Source of the DNA: CAVSRC01 sp963762605
GTDB taxonomy: Bacteria > Pseudomonadota > Alphaproteobacteria > Rhizobiales > Kaistiaceae
DNA length: 64,000 bases
NCBI GenBank assembly: GCA_963762605.1
Contig: CAVXLJ010000019.1
Span: 372,001-436,000, forward strand
Direction: 5' to 3'
The notes beneath the pieces were generated by a model. The model did not search any database. It had not been told where the DNA came from and saw only the letters and a list, made by a program, of their open reading frames with translations. A program made the translations under genes and the position numbers. Below are positions 1 to 8,121 of this stretch, one piece after another (the first letter of the stretch is position 1; the number at the start of each line of letters is the position of its first letter).

Positions 1-1000
1 GGTTGCAACGGACCTCGCAGCACAGGGATAGGCACCATGATCATAGCCCCTGGCTTCATCGGAATCGATGTCTCCAAAAGGCATCTCGACATCTTCGACC
101 CCACCGCAATGCCGCAGCAACTCGATAACACTGCTGCAGCGCTCGCCGGCCTCATCGAAGGCTGGGCGCAGCGTGACGCCTTCGTGCTGTTCGAGGCAAC
201 CGGCCACTACGACCGCGTCCTCAGACAGGCTCTCGCCGCCGCCGGCGTTCGCTTCGCCCGCGTCAATCCCAGCCGAGCCCGCGACTTCGCCCGCGCCGCC
301 GGCTTCCTTGCCAAGACCGACGCCGTCGACGCCCGCATGCTGGCGGTCATGGCCCAATCCCTGTGCCCGCCGCCGCAGGACGACAGGGACGAGGAGCGCG
401 AACGCCTCGCCCTTCTCAGCAAGCGCCGCGACCAGCTCGTCGCCATCCGCCAGCAGGAACGCACCCGCCGCAGCGAATGCTCCGATCCCGTCGCGCTCGA
501 CAGCATCGCTGACCACATCGCCTGGCTCGATGCGGCGATCGAAGCCCTCAATGCGAAGATCGCCGCGGCCATTGCCGCCGCCGCCGATCTCGACCGCGAC
601 CGCCGCCTGCTTGTCTCCGTCCCCGGCGTCGGCCCGGTCACCGCCACCGTCCTCCTCGCCCTGCTGCCCGAACTCGGCCGGCGTCCGCCCCGCCAACTGA
701 CCGCTCTCGCTGGCCTGGCGCCCTTCAACAATGACAGCGGCACCCGTCGCGGCCAGCGCTCTATCCACGGCGGTCGCAAGCGCGTCCGCAACGCCCTCTA
801 CGTCGCCGCCTTCAGTGCCGTCCACCACGCTCCACGCTTCATCGCCTTCTACAAACGCCTCATCGACGCCGGAAAACCCGCCAAGGTCGCCATCATTGCC
901 GTTGCCCGCAAACTCCTCACCATCCTCAACGCCGTCATCAGGGATCAACAGCCCTTCCGAGCTTGACCCCCAAACACAGTTGCCGGATCTGCGGTGCGTC
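1..1000 (+). mobile_element. IS110-family insertion sequence, left end cut by the window
   Basis: The element is defined by the IS110 transposase at 37-966. Only 36 bases of its left flank are inside the window, so the left boundary cannot be seen. The right end is probably within a few dozen bases of the stop codon, before the REP-like hairpins that start near 1012, but I found no terminal inverted repeat to fix it. IS110 elements generally lack clear terminal repeats and carry a structured bridge RNA in a non-coding end. The 1000 end coordinate is an estimate. Confidence 0.55.
37..966 (+). CDS. IS110-family transposase (DEDD/serine recombinase)
   Basis: This 309-residue protein has the two-part architecture of IS110 transposases. 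The N-terminal RuvC-like domain shows the acidic residues expected of a DEDD site: D11 in GIDVSK, E53 in FEATGHYD, and D95/D98 in the DAVDAR motif. The C-terminal Tnp_20 domain begins around residue 195 (VPGVGPVTA) and holds a Ser-Gly pair (S234-G235, NNDSG), where the family keeps its catalytic serine. The reading frame is intact and the length is close to normal, so the enzyme could be active. Known family members make RNA-guided DNA exchanges using a bridge RNA. The start ATG lacks a strong Shine-Dalgarno sequence. Confidence 0.9.
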   Translation: MIIAPGFIGIDVSKRHLDIFDPTAMPQQLDNTAAALAGLIEGWAQRDAFVLFEATGHYDRVLRQALAAAGVRFARVNPSRARDFARAAGFLAKTDAVDARMLAVMAQSLCPPPQDDRDEERERLALLSKRRDQLVAIRQQERTRRSECSDPVALDSIADHIAWLDAAIEALNAKIAAAIAAAADLDRDRRLLVSVPGVGPVTATVLLALLPELGRRPPRQLTALAGLAPFNNDSGTRRGQRSIHGGRKRVRNALYVAAFSAVHHAPRFIAFYKRLIDAGKPAKVAIIAVARKLLTILNAVIRDQQPFRA

Positions 1001-1011
1001 GTACGGCTCAG

Positions 1012-1085
1012 CCCCGTAGCCCGCAAGGAGCGAAGCGGATTGCGGGGCTGCTCCCCGGATTTCGCTCACGCTCCATCCGGGTTAC
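1012..1085. repeat. Two tandem REP-like hairpins next to the IS110 element
   Basis: Two consecutive hairpins are visible: agcccgcaa (1018-1026) pairs with ttgcggggct (1040-1049), and cccggat (1054-1060) pairs with atccggg (1075-1081). Both loops carry related gagcgaagc or gctcacgctc sequence, as in dispersed intergenic REP/BIME elements. They could be an insertion target for the IS or, less likely, part of its right non-coding end. The rest of 1086-1227 shows nothing I can name. Confidence 0.45.
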
Positions 1086-1227
1086 GTCGCTTCCACGCCC
1101 ATCAAAGCCAGCATGAGTGGGTCACGCGTGTCCCGGGCGACAAGGCACGACGGTGGTGGAGCCGGCCGCGCCGGCGCAGGCAAGGCCGAGTCTGCGCTGA
1201 CGCGAACGTCGGCTGAACCTGCTCGGG

Positions 1228-2139
1228 CTATCCCGCCGTACTCTCCACCAGCTCGGCGATCGCCGGCCGCGCCAGCAGCGTCGCCCGCTGCTCCGCGCTG
1301 AGCGGCACCAATGGCGGGCGCACCGTCAGCCAGGCTTCGTCACCGGTGAGCGCCGCCTTGATCGTCTTGACCGCCGCCACCGTCGGGAAATCGGCGAAGG
1401 ACTTGCGCACCGCGATCAGTGCTTCCTGGCGGGCCGGCGCATCGGGGTCCTTGTAGTGGGCGGCCTGCTCCGCAATGGCGCGGGCGTTGACATTGGCGGT
1501 GGCCGAAATGCAGCCGGCCGCGCCCCACTGCATTGCCTGGAGCAGATAGAGTTCCGCGCCGGGAAACACGGCGAAGCCCGGAAAGGCGTCGATGACCGCC
1601 TTGGTGTGTTCGGCGTCGCCGGAGGAATCCTTCATGCCGGCGATGACACCGGGAAACGCTTCCAGCAACCGGCCGGTAAGCGCGATCGACCAGCCCGCGG
1701 CCGCCATCGCCGGGAAGTGATAGAGCAGGATGCGCGGCACCTTCGGCCCGCACCGCTCGATGACCGTGGCAACGAAGGCGTAGAGCCCCTCATCGGAGAC
1801 GTTCTTGTAATAGAACGGCGGCAGCAGCAGCACGCCGGCGCCGCCGATCTCGCCGACATGGCGGGTGAGCGCCACCGCGTCGTCGATGGCTGAGGCGCCG
1901 GTGCCGGGCAGGAGCCGGGCCGGCGCAATCCCGTCCTCGACCAGCGCGTCGATCACCCGTCGCCGCTCGCCGAGCGTCAGCGAATTGGCTTCGCTCGTTG
2001 TGCCGAGCACGGCCAGCCCCGCGGCGCCGTCGTCGAGCATGCCGCGGCAGTGGCGAATGAGCCGTTGCTCATCGACGGCGCCATCGGCGGCGAAAGGGGT
2101 CGAAGCCGGTGGCCAAAGGCCGGCGAGGGGGCTTTGCAT
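1228..2139 (-). CDS. DapA-family (dihydrodipicolinate synthase-like) aldolase/lyase
   Basis: The 303-residue protein is a full-length class I aldolase of the DHDPS/N-acetylneuraminate lyase superfamily, a TIM barrel that forms a Schiff base between a lysine and a 2-oxoacid substrate. Visible signatures are the GTTSE pyruvate-binding loop near residue 46, the tyrosine of the LLYHFPA strand, and the Schiff-base lysine in GMKDSSGD near residue 168. The family includes lysine-biosynthetic DapA as well as catabolic enzymes for sialic acid, 2-keto-3-deoxy sugar acids and 4-hydroxy-2-oxoglutarate. The genomic setting beside transport genes, away from lysine genes, favours a catabolic role, but the substrate cannot be read from the sequence. 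It is divergent from the EamA gene, with about 230 bases between them holding both promoters. Confidence 0.82.
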   Translation of the reverse strand: MQSPLAGLWPPASTPFAADGAVDEQRLIRHCRGMLDDGAAGLAVLGTTSEANSLTLGERRRVIDALVEDGIAPARLLPGTGASAIDDAVALTRHVGEIGGAGVLLLPPFYYKNVSDEGLYAFVATVIERCGPKVPRILLYHFPAMAAAGWSIALTGRLLEAFPGVIAGMKDSSGDAEHTKAVIDAFPGFAVFPGAELYLLQAMQWGAAGCISATANVNARAIAEQAAHYKDPDAPARQEALIAVRKSFADFPTVAAVKTIKAALTGDEAWLTVRPPLVPLSAEQRATLLARPAIAELVESTAG

Positions 2140-2367
2140 GAAGGGGCGTCCGGGCAGGGGGTGGGCTGTCCGCCAAGCTTAGCAGAGATCGTCGCGAACG
2201 CACGTCCATCGGGCGGGCGGATATGCGACAGACCGGTCTCCGCGCGGTAAACCGTGATCCGTGACGAATCGCCACAAATGGACGACCGTGCCCGCGCCGT
2301 TCTTCCTGCCGACTTCCGAATCCCCTGCGGCCCGTAATTCCGCGGGTCCGCCTCGTCGAGGGAAGTC

Positions 2368-3201
2368 ATGAGCCTCGCCGTCTTCGCCATCCTGCTGGTG
2401 GCGGCCCTGCTCCATGCCGGCTGGAATGCGCTGGTGCGGCGCGACCCCGACCGGGGCGCCGCCACCATCGCCGTGGCTGTCGGCGGGGCGGTCGTCGGCA
2501 TCGCCGTGCTGCCCTTCCTGCCCCGGCTCGCTCCGGTCGCGGTGCCCTATATTCTGGCCTCCGGGCTGATCCATCTGGCCTATTTCACCCTCATTGCCCG
2601 CGCTTATCGTCACGGCGAATTGTCCGTCGTCTATCCGCTCATGCGCGGTCTCGCGCCGCTGATCGTCACGCTGGCGGCGATCGTGTTCATCGAACCCGCG
2701 AGCACCCGCGTGCTTGTCGGCGTCGCGGTGCTGGCCGGCGGCATCGTGTCGCTCGGCGTTGACGGTTTGAAGCGCCGCCACGCCGTCGGCAGCGCGCTTG
2801 CCAACGCCTTCGTCATCGCCGGCTACACATTGGTCGACGGCCTCGGTGTCCGCCTGAGTGGCGCGCCCGAAACCTACGTTGCCTGGGTGCTCGTCGCCGG
2901 TGCAGTCGTCACGCTCGGCGTCCGCCTCTGGCGTCAGGGGACGGGGGTGCTGGCGGGCCTCAGGGCCCGCATTCCGCTGACCCTGGCCAGCGGCGTCATG
3001 ACCTACGCCGCCTACGGAATTGCGCTCTGGGCCATGACCGTGGCGCCCATCGGCGCCGTCGCGGCGGTGCGCGAAAGCTCGGTTCTCTTTGCCACGGCCA
3101 TCGGCGCGGTGGCCCTCGGCGAGCGCTTCGGCCCCATCCGCTGGCTGGCGGCGGCGCTGGTCGTCGGCGGTCTGGTTCTGATCGAGACCGCCGGCTCGTA
3201 A
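2368..3201 (+). CDS. EamA/DMT-family inner-membrane transporter
   Basis: The 277-residue protein is almost entirely hydrophobic and fits ten transmembrane helices arranged as two EamA repeats, the normal design of drug/metabolite exporters. The second repeat ends in the usual GERFGPIRWLAAALVVGG segment. The start ATG at 2368 has a gaggga Shine-Dalgarno eight bases upstream. The gene stands alone between a divergent DapA-like lyase and a long leader region, so the substrate is unknown. A single consensus DnaA box (3222-3230) lies just after its stop codon but has no partners. Confidence 0.8.
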   Translation: MSLAVFAILLVAALLHAGWNALVRRDPDRGAATIAVAVGGAVVGIAVLPFLPRLAPVAVPYILASGLIHLAYFTLIARAYRHGELSVVYPLMRGLAPLIVTLAAIVFIEPASTRVLVGVAVLAGGIVSLGVDGLKRRHAVGSALANAFVIAGYTLVDGLGVRLSGAPETYVAWVLVAGAVVTLGVRLWRQGTGVLAGLRARIPLTLASGVMTYAAYGIALWAMTVAPIGAVAAVRESSVLFATAIGAVALGERFGPIRWLAAALVVGGLVLIETAGS

Positions 3202-3331
3202 CGATGGTGCGCGGACTTCCCTGTGGATAACCTCGACGCGCCCGCGCCGGTCGTCCGGCTGTCGCCGAACTGCAATCGATCTGTCATCTGATCCGGCTAA
3301 TGGTGGCCCGTCAGGGAGGCAGAATCGGTCG

Positions 3332-3530
3332 TTGACAGGCGCCTCGCGCATTCGCCTGATCCACGCGCCGCCCCGCGTATCTGCGATTCTCCTGATATCC
3401 CGGGCCCTTGGCACAGGCCCCTGCCGCTGGGTGGCCCGGGTGTCGTGATGTGTAGCCGCGTCGCCCGGCCGGGCGCCTTCCGGCCAGTTCTGGCGCCGAC
3501 CCCTTCGCCGCGGGGTCGGCGCCTTTTTTC
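3332..3530 (+). ncRNA. Candidate structured small RNA ending in an intrinsic terminator
   Basis: A perfect -35 hexamer (TTGACA, 3332-3337) is followed 150 bases later by a strong terminator. The sequence between can fold into one long interrupted hairpin: cccgggcc (3399-3406) pairs with ggcccggg (3433-3440), with an apical ggca/tgcc stem inside. Outside it, GCGAT (3383-3387) pairs with GTCGT (3442-3446) and GTATC (3377-3381) with GATGT (3447-3451), leaving an 11-base one-sided bulge at 3388-3398. No clear -10 box is visible. I see no SRP, RNase P, tmRNA, TPP or cobalamin signature. A 6S-like shape is possible but unproven. It could also be the attenuated leader of the next gene. Confidence 0.35.
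3492..3529 (+). terminator. Strong rho-independent terminator
   Basis: A perfect 12-bp GC-rich stem (3492-3503 with 3512-3523) with an 8-base loop is followed by six T residues (3524-3529). No protein gene ends just upstream, as the EamA gene stops at 3201. It therefore terminates either a small RNA or a leader transcript of the ABC importer operon. Confidence 0.85.
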
Positions 3531-3558
3531 CGAAGGAAGAATAGCCGGCGAAATATCG

Positions 3559-3657
3559 TTTCGCCACGCTTGGGAGTGGCGAAAACGGTGGTTTGGACCT
3601 AACGTCCAAGGTGGTGGAGCGGCCGGAGCTTGGCGCTTCTGACATGGAAACGTCAGA
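3559..3657 (+). promoter_or_regulatory. Leader with three successive perfect hairpins before the ABC importer
   Basis: Three perfect inverted repeats follow one another in the 200 bases between the terminator and the binding-protein start: tttcgccac/gtggcgaaa (3559-3567 with 3576-3584), ttggac/gtccaa (3593-3598 with 3604-3609) and tctgac/gtcaga (3638-3643 with 3652-3657). They could be protein operators or a structured 5' untranslated RNA. No riboswitch class is recognisable. Confidence 0.45.
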
Positions 3658-3731
3658 CGACGGTGTTAGCAGCGCCTTGCGACTTCCGGCGCGAAATCGC
3701 GCAAGAACTCCGACCTCGATGGGGAAACAGG

Positions 3732-4832
3732 ATGACCAGGACACTTATGCTTTCGGTATCGGCGCTGGCGCTTTTTGCCATGGCCGGCAATGCCTTTGCG
3801 GCTTCGATGGACGATCTGGTGGCGGCCGCCACGAAGGAAGGCCAGCTCACCACCATCGCGCTGCCGCATGACTGGTGCGGCTACGGCGACGTGATTGCCA
3901 GCTTCAAGAAGAAGTACCCCGGCATCACCGTCAACGAGCTGAACCCGACAGCCGGCTCGGGCGACGAGATTCAGGCGATCAAGGCCAACGAGAACAACAT
4001 GGGCCCGCAGGCGCCCGACGTGATCGATGTCGGCCTCTCCTTCGGCCCGTCGGCGAAGAAGGACGGGCTCATCCAGCCCTACAAAGTCTCCACCTGGGAC
4101 ACGATCCCCGACAGCGCCAAGGATGCAGACGGCTATTGGTACGGCGACTACTATGGCGTGATGGCCTTCGGCGTGAACAAGGATATCGTTTCCAATACGC
4201 CGGCTGACTGGTCCGACCTGATGAAGTCGGATTATGCCAACGCCGTCGCCCTCGCCGGTGACCCGCGCTCGGCCAACCAGGCGATCCTCGGTGTGATGGC
4301 CGCCGGCATGTCGACCGGCGCCGCCCCCGGCAAGGCCTCCGGCGAAGCCGGCCTGAAGTTCTTCGCCGACCTCAACAAGAAGGGCAACTTCGTCCCCGTC
4401 GTCGCCCTGTCGGGCACCATCGCCCAGGGCACGACCCCGGTTACCATTGCCTGGGACTACAATCTGCTGGCCTGGAAGGACAGCCTGAAGGGCAATCCGC
4501 CGATGGATGTGGTCGTGCCGAAGTCCGGCGTGGTTGCCGGCGTCTACGTCCAGGCGATCTCGAAGTTCGCGCCGCATCCGAACGCCGCCAAGCTGTGGAT
4601 GGAGTACCTCTATTCGGATGAAGGCCAGCTCGGCTGGCTCGCCGGCTACTGCCACCCGATCCGCTTCAACGACCTCGCCGCACGCAAGGCGATCCCGCAG
4701 AAGCTGCTCGACGCGCTGCCGCCGCCGGAAGGCTATGCCAAGGCGGTCTTCCCGACGCTCGACGAACAGGCTGCCAGCAAGGACGCCGTCGTCAGTGGCT
4801 GGGACACGGTCGTCGGCGCCAACGTGAAGTAA
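3732..4832 (+). CDS. ABC importer periplasmic binding protein, AfuA/PotD-like
   Basis: The mature protein is a periplasmic binding protein of the iron/polyamine/phosphonate (AfuA, PotD, PhnS) cluster. I chose the ATG at 3732 rather than an upstream in-frame one because it begins a clean Sec signal peptide with a hydrophobic core and an AFA-A cleavage site near residue 23. The domain continues with the typical opening of this group (DLVAAATKEGQLTT) and has a free-standing lobe organisation of about 340 residues. It is the first gene of an operon with two permeases and an ATPase. The GC-rich hairpin after its stop could stabilise or attenuate the transcript so that more binding protein than permease is made. 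The ligand is not evident: candidates are a polyamine, Fe(III) or an organophosphonate. Confidence 0.85.
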   Translation: MTRTLMLSVSALALFAMAGNAFAASMDDLVAAATKEGQLTTIALPHDWCGYGDVIASFKKKYPGITVNELNPTAGSGDEIQAIKANENNMGPQAPDVIDVGLSFGPSAKKDGLIQPYKVSTWDTIPDSAKDADGYWYGDYYGVMAFGVNKDIVSNTPADWSDLMKSDYANAVALAGDPRSANQAILGVMAAGMSTGAAPGKASGEAGLKFFADLNKKGNFVPVVALSGTIAQGTTPVTIAWDYNLLAWKDSLKGNPPMDVVVPKSGVVAGVYVQAISKFAPHPNAAKLWMEYLYSDEGQLGWLAGYCHPIRFNDLAARKAIPQKLLDALPPPEGYAKAVFPTLDEQAASKDAVVSGWDTVVGANVK

Positions 4833-4849
4833 GGCACCTTCCCTCAGAA

Positions 4850-4876
4850 GGCCGCCCCGCTTCCGGCGGGGCGGCC
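4850..4876 (+). other. Intercistronic hairpin after the binding-protein gene
   Basis: An 11-bp perfect stem (4850-4860 with 4866-4876) with a 5-base loop sits between the binding-protein stop and the first permease. It lacks a T-run, so it is more likely an mRNA-stabilising or partial-attenuation structure than a full terminator. Confidence 0.6.
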
Positions 4877-4901
4877 CCACTCTCCACGGCCGGAAGCCGG
4901 C

Positions 4902-5795
4902 ATGACATCCATATCGACCAGTATCGCCGCACGATCGCCACGACCGCCGGGCCAGCAGCCCTGGCTGAAGTGGGTCGGCATAGCCCCCTTCGCGGTCTTC
5001 GCGCTGATGTTCCTGCTCTTGCCGACGCTCTATATCGTCGTCGGCGCCTTCCAGACCGAATCCGGCCAGTTTACGCTGGCCAACATCGGCGACCTGAACA
5101 CCAGCCTGATCCGCTCGGCCTATTTCATCTCGATCAAGATCAGCCTGGCCTCGGCACTGATCGGCTGCGTGGTCGGTTTTGCCATCGCCGCCGCCGTGGT
5201 CTTCGGCAACCTGCCGAAATGGGTCCGCGGCCCGATCATGACCTTTTCCGGCGTCGCCTCGAACTTCGCCGGCGTGCCGCTGGCCTTCGCCTTCATCGCC
5301 ACGCTCGGTCCGGTCGGCATCGTCACCATTCTCCTGCGCAACTACGGCATCAACCTCAGGGCGATGGGCTTCAACCTGTTGTCCTATTACGGCCTGGTCA
5401 TCGTCTATCTGTTCTTCGAAATCCCGCTGATGGTCCTCATCATCACGCCGGCGCTCGACGGGATGAAGAAGGAATGGCGCGAGGCCGCCTCGATCCTCGG
5501 TGCCAACACCCGCCAATACTGGCAATACGTCGCCCTGCCGATCCTCTTCCCTTCGCTGCTCGGCACCTTCGCGCTGCTCTTCGCCAATGCGTTCGGCGCG
5601 GTGGCGACCGCCTATGCGCTGGCCGGCCCCGCCTTCACGCTGGTGCCGATCACGCTCTTCTCGCAGATTCGCGGCGACGTGCTCGGCAATCCCCAGCTCG
5701 GCTTCGCACTGGCTTTTGGGATGATCGTCATCACTGGCATTGCCAATATCGTCTACATCGTGCTCAGGACCCGGGCGGAGAAGTGGATGACATGA
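4902..5795 (+). CDS. ABC importer permease 1
   Basis: The 297-residue protein has a cytoplasmic N-terminus, six predicted transmembrane segments and the conserved cytoplasmic EAA loop (EWREAASILGANTRQYW) that contacts the ATPase. It belongs to the BinPDT_inner_membrane class that transports polyamines, iron or phosphonates. Its stop overlaps the start of the second permease by four bases (ATGA), which shows translational coupling. With permease 2 and the ATPase at 6584 it forms the inner-membrane complex for the binding protein at 3732. Confidence 0.87.
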   Translation: MTSISTSIAARSPRPPGQQPWLKWVGIAPFAVFALMFLLLPTLYIVVGAFQTESGQFTLANIGDLNTSLIRSAYFISIKISLASALIGCVVGFAIAAAVVFGNLPKWVRGPIMTFSGVASNFAGVPLAFAFIATLGPVGIVTILLRNYGINLRAMGFNLLSYYGLVIVYLFFEIPLMVLIITPALDGMKKEWREAASILGANTRQYWQYVALPILFPSLLGTFALLFANAFGAVATAYALAGPAFTLVPITLFSQIRGDVLGNPQLGFALAFGMIVITGIANIVYIVLRTRAEKWMT

Positions 5796-6580
5796 CCGGC
5801 CGGCGCGCCATTTCCTGGATCGTCCTCGTCCTCGGAGCGACCTACTTCATCCTGCCGCTCTTCGGCACGTTCCAGTTCTCGCTGAAGATGAAGCGCGGTG
5901 TGTTGAGCTTCGAGGCATATCGCGTCGTGCTCCACGACACGACGTTCCAGCAGACCTTCAGCTATTCGATCATCCTTGCGCTACTCACCATCGCCATCGG
6001 CGTGCTGATCGTCGTGCCCACCGCCTACTGGGTCCGTCTGCGGCTACCTGCCGCGCGGCCCTACATCGAATTCATCACGCTGCTGCCGCTCGTCATTCCG
6101 CCGATCGTCATCGTCTTCGGCTATATCCGGCTCTACAACACGTCCTCGATCCTGCCGCTGACCGGAAGCTGGATCGGCACCAACATCCTGATCCTTTTCG
6201 GCTACGCGGCGCTTTCGCTGCCCTACATGTACCGCGCGGTGGATACCGGGCTGAGAACCATCGACGTCGCCACGCTCACCGAGGCCGCCCAGAGCCTCGG
6301 TGCCGGCTGGACGCGCATTCTCACCGCTGTAATCCTGCCCAATGTCCTTGTCTCCGTCCTCTCAGGCGCCTTCCTGACGTTCGCAATCGTCATCGGCGAA
6401 TACGTCTATGCGGCGCTCCTCAACCTCGATACCTTCGGTCCCTACATGGTTGCGATGGGCCGCAACCACGCCTACGAGCCCTCGGCGCTCGCCGTGATCG
6501 CCTTTTTGATCACCTGGGGCTGCATGGGGTTGATCCAACTCTTCACCCGCTTCTCCAAACACACACAGGCAAAGCAGTAG
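5792..6580 (+). CDS. ABC importer permease 2
   Basis: This 262-residue protein begins at the ATG overlapping the previous stop codon and carries six membrane helices. The EAA-type loop reads LTEAAQSLGAGWTR. It is of the same family as permease 1 but is a separate subunit, so the importer uses a heterodimeric channel, as PotB/PotC does. The next gene, the ATPase, begins three bases after the stop codon. Confidence 0.87.
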   Translation: MTGRRAISWIVLVLGATYFILPLFGTFQFSLKMKRGVLSFEAYRVVLHDTTFQQTFSYSIILALLTIAIGVLIVVPTAYWVRLRLPAARPYIEFITLLPLVIPPIVIVFGYIRLYNTSSILPLTGSWIGTNILILFGYAALSLPYMYRAVDTGLRTIDVATLTEAAQSLGAGWTRILTAVILPNVLVSVLSGAFLTFAIVIGEYVYAALLNLDTFGPYMVAMGRNHAYEPSALAVIAFLITWGCMGLIQLFTRFSKHTQAKQ

Positions 6581-6583
6581 CGC

Positions 6584-7669
6584 ATGGGCTTCCTCGACCT
6601 CTCCCACCTCGAGAAGTCCTTCGGCACGACCCGGGTGGTGAAGGATTTCGATCTCGCAATCGCGCAGGGCGAATTCGTCTCCCTGCTCGGCCCCTCCGGC
6701 TGCGGCAAGACGACGATCCTGCGAATGGTCGCCGGCTTCGAGCGGCCGAACTCCGGCAGCATCCAGATCGACGGCCAGGACGTCACGGCGCTCCGCCCCA
6801 ACCAGCGCAATATCGGCATGGTGTTCCAGGCCTATGCGCTCTTCCCCAACCTGACCGTGGCGCAGAACGTCGGCTTCGGCCTGAAGGTGCAGAAGAAGCC
6901 GGCGTCGGAGATCCGTGCGCGCGTCGGCGAGATGCTGCAGCTCATCGGCCTGCCCGATCTCGCCGGGCGCTACCCGTTCCAGCTCTCCGGCGGCCAGCAG
7001 CAGCGCGTCGCGCTCGCCCGCGCGCTGGCGCCGCACCCGCGCGTCCTCCTGCTCGACGAGCCGCTGTCGGCGCTCGACGCCAAGATCCGTGTTGCGCTAC
7101 GCGAGGAAATCAAGACGATCCAGCTGAAGCTCGGCATCACCACCGTTTTCGTCACCCACGACCAGGAAGAAGCGCTGTCCATCTCCGACCGGGTCGTGGT
7201 CATGCACCAGGGCATCGCCGATCAGGTCGGCACGCCGTTCGATATCTACAACCACCCGAGCACGCGCTTCGTCGCCTCCTTCGTCGGCACGCTCAACATC
7301 GTCGAGGCGACCGTCGTCGATCCCGAACACGGCAAGATATCCATCGACGGTCAGGAGATCACGACGACCAAGGGCGTCATCGATGCGCGCGCTGGCGACA
7401 AGCGCTCGATCGCGCTCAGGCCCGAGGCGATCTATCTCACCAGCGCCGGTGAAGGCGCCAACACCATGAGAGGGCAGATCGACGACGTGAACTTCCTCGG
7501 CGCCATCGTGCGCATCCGCGTGCGCTTCGCCGAGACCGTCATCTCGCTCGACACATTCAACAGCCCAAACGCCCCGCCGCCAGCCCGCGGCGAGACGGTC
7601 GCCATCAGCTTCATGCCCGACGACGTTCTGGTGCTCGACGCCGAGCCGGCCGGCCGAGCGGCGGGATAG
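6584..7669 (+). CDS. ABC importer ATP-binding protein with TOBE domain
   Basis: The 361-residue ATPase has every nucleotide-binding motif: Walker A GPSGCGKTT near residue 38, the Q-loop, the signature LSGGQQQR near residue 135, Walker B VLLLDEP, and the switch histidine in VFVTHDQEEA. The C-terminal 120 residues form a TOBE_2 regulatory domain, as in PotA and UgpC. It closes a binding protein-permease-permease-ATPase operon and would energise uptake. Because the sugar importer at 11.9-15.1 kb lacks an ATPase, cross-use is conceivable, but TOBE-containing ATPases of the MsmK/UgpC type elsewhere in the genome are likelier partners for that one. Confidence 0.9.
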   Translation: MGFLDLSHLEKSFGTTRVVKDFDLAIAQGEFVSLLGPSGCGKTTILRMVAGFERPNSGSIQIDGQDVTALRPNQRNIGMVFQAYALFPNLTVAQNVGFGLKVQKKPASEIRARVGEMLQLIGLPDLAGRYPFQLSGGQQQRVALARALAPHPRVLLLDEPLSALDAKIRVALREEIKTIQLKLGITTVFVTHDQEEALSISDRVVVMHQGIADQVGTPFDIYNHPSTRFVASFVGTLNIVEATVVDPEHGKISIDGQEITTTKGVIDARAGDKRSIALRPEAIYLTSAGEGANTMRGQIDDVNFLGAIVRIRVRFAETVISLDTFNSPNAPPPARGETVAISFMPDDVLVLDAEPAGRAAG

Positions 7670-7903
7670 CGGCAAGGCGGCATGTCCGGCCTCTGCGCAG
7701 CGGAGCTGCCCGCGGTAGGACGGTCGGCATTGCGACCGGCCGCAGCCTGTCCTGAAGCCCATGGTTTGAAGCATGGCGCTCGCCCGGAAACGGGCAAAGC
7801 CACTGCGGGGACGTTCGGCGAGCGCCCTCGAGCTTCGCGGAATACCGCATGGGCTCACCCGCGGCGCCGAAGGCGGGAATGTGGGCTGTCGGCAGCGCGA
7901 GAG

Positions 7904-7932
7904 TTGACGCGATCCGGGCTCGTGCCTATAGG
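7904..7932 (+). promoter_or_regulatory. Sigma-70-type promoter of tRNA-Gln
   Basis: TTGACG (7904-7909) and TATAGG (7927-7932) are separated by exactly 17 bases and lie 57 bases before the mature tRNA, a good housekeeping promoter. The rest of the gap 7670-7903 contains GC-rich imperfect repeats but no gene I can support. Confidence 0.75.
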
Positions 7933-7988
7933 TTTCGCCCGCGCCAAGCGCGCATCGGCGGCGGCTGAGGCCGCCGTCGCGATCCTGA

Positions 7989-8062
7989 TGGGGGATCGTC
8001 TAACGGTAGGACAGCGGACTCTGACTCCGCCAGTCTAGGTTCGAATCCTAGTCCCCCAGCCA
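7989..8062 (+). tRNA. tRNA-Gln (anticodon CUG)
   Basis: A full cloverleaf is visible: acceptor stem TGGGGGA/TCCCCCA, the anticodon stem gcgga/tccgc around loop ctctgac giving anticodon CTG, and the T arm around ggttcgaatcc. The discriminator G and the CCA end are encoded (8060-8062). The gene is preceded by its own promoter. The window also contains gatC, gatA and gatB, whose product makes Gln-tRNA(Gln) in bacteria lacking GlnRS. Confidence 0.95.
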
Positions 8063-8121
8063 GACAAACCTGCGTCGGCCAACCGTTTCGGCAAGCCGCA
8101 CGCGCGATCAACGCAACCCGG

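Noticed and set aside
731..1301. Open frames overlapping and following the IS110 gene
   Set aside because: Ser/Pro/Arg-rich alternative frames without domains; shadow and repeat sequence.
3222..3230. Perfect DnaA box (tgtggataa) and a near-match at 60867-60882
   Set aside because: Single boxes far apart, with no cluster, AT-rich unwinding region, dnaA, gidA or parAB nearby. Not an origin.
3332..3490. SRP RNA or RNase P RNA
   Set aside because: The invariant GGAAGGAAGCAG-type SRP tetraloop region and the RNase P P4 sequence are missing.
3300..3731. TPP or other known riboswitch before the ABC importer
   Set aside because: The thi-box, cobalamin, SAM-II and guanidine signatures are absent; only generic hairpins are seen.
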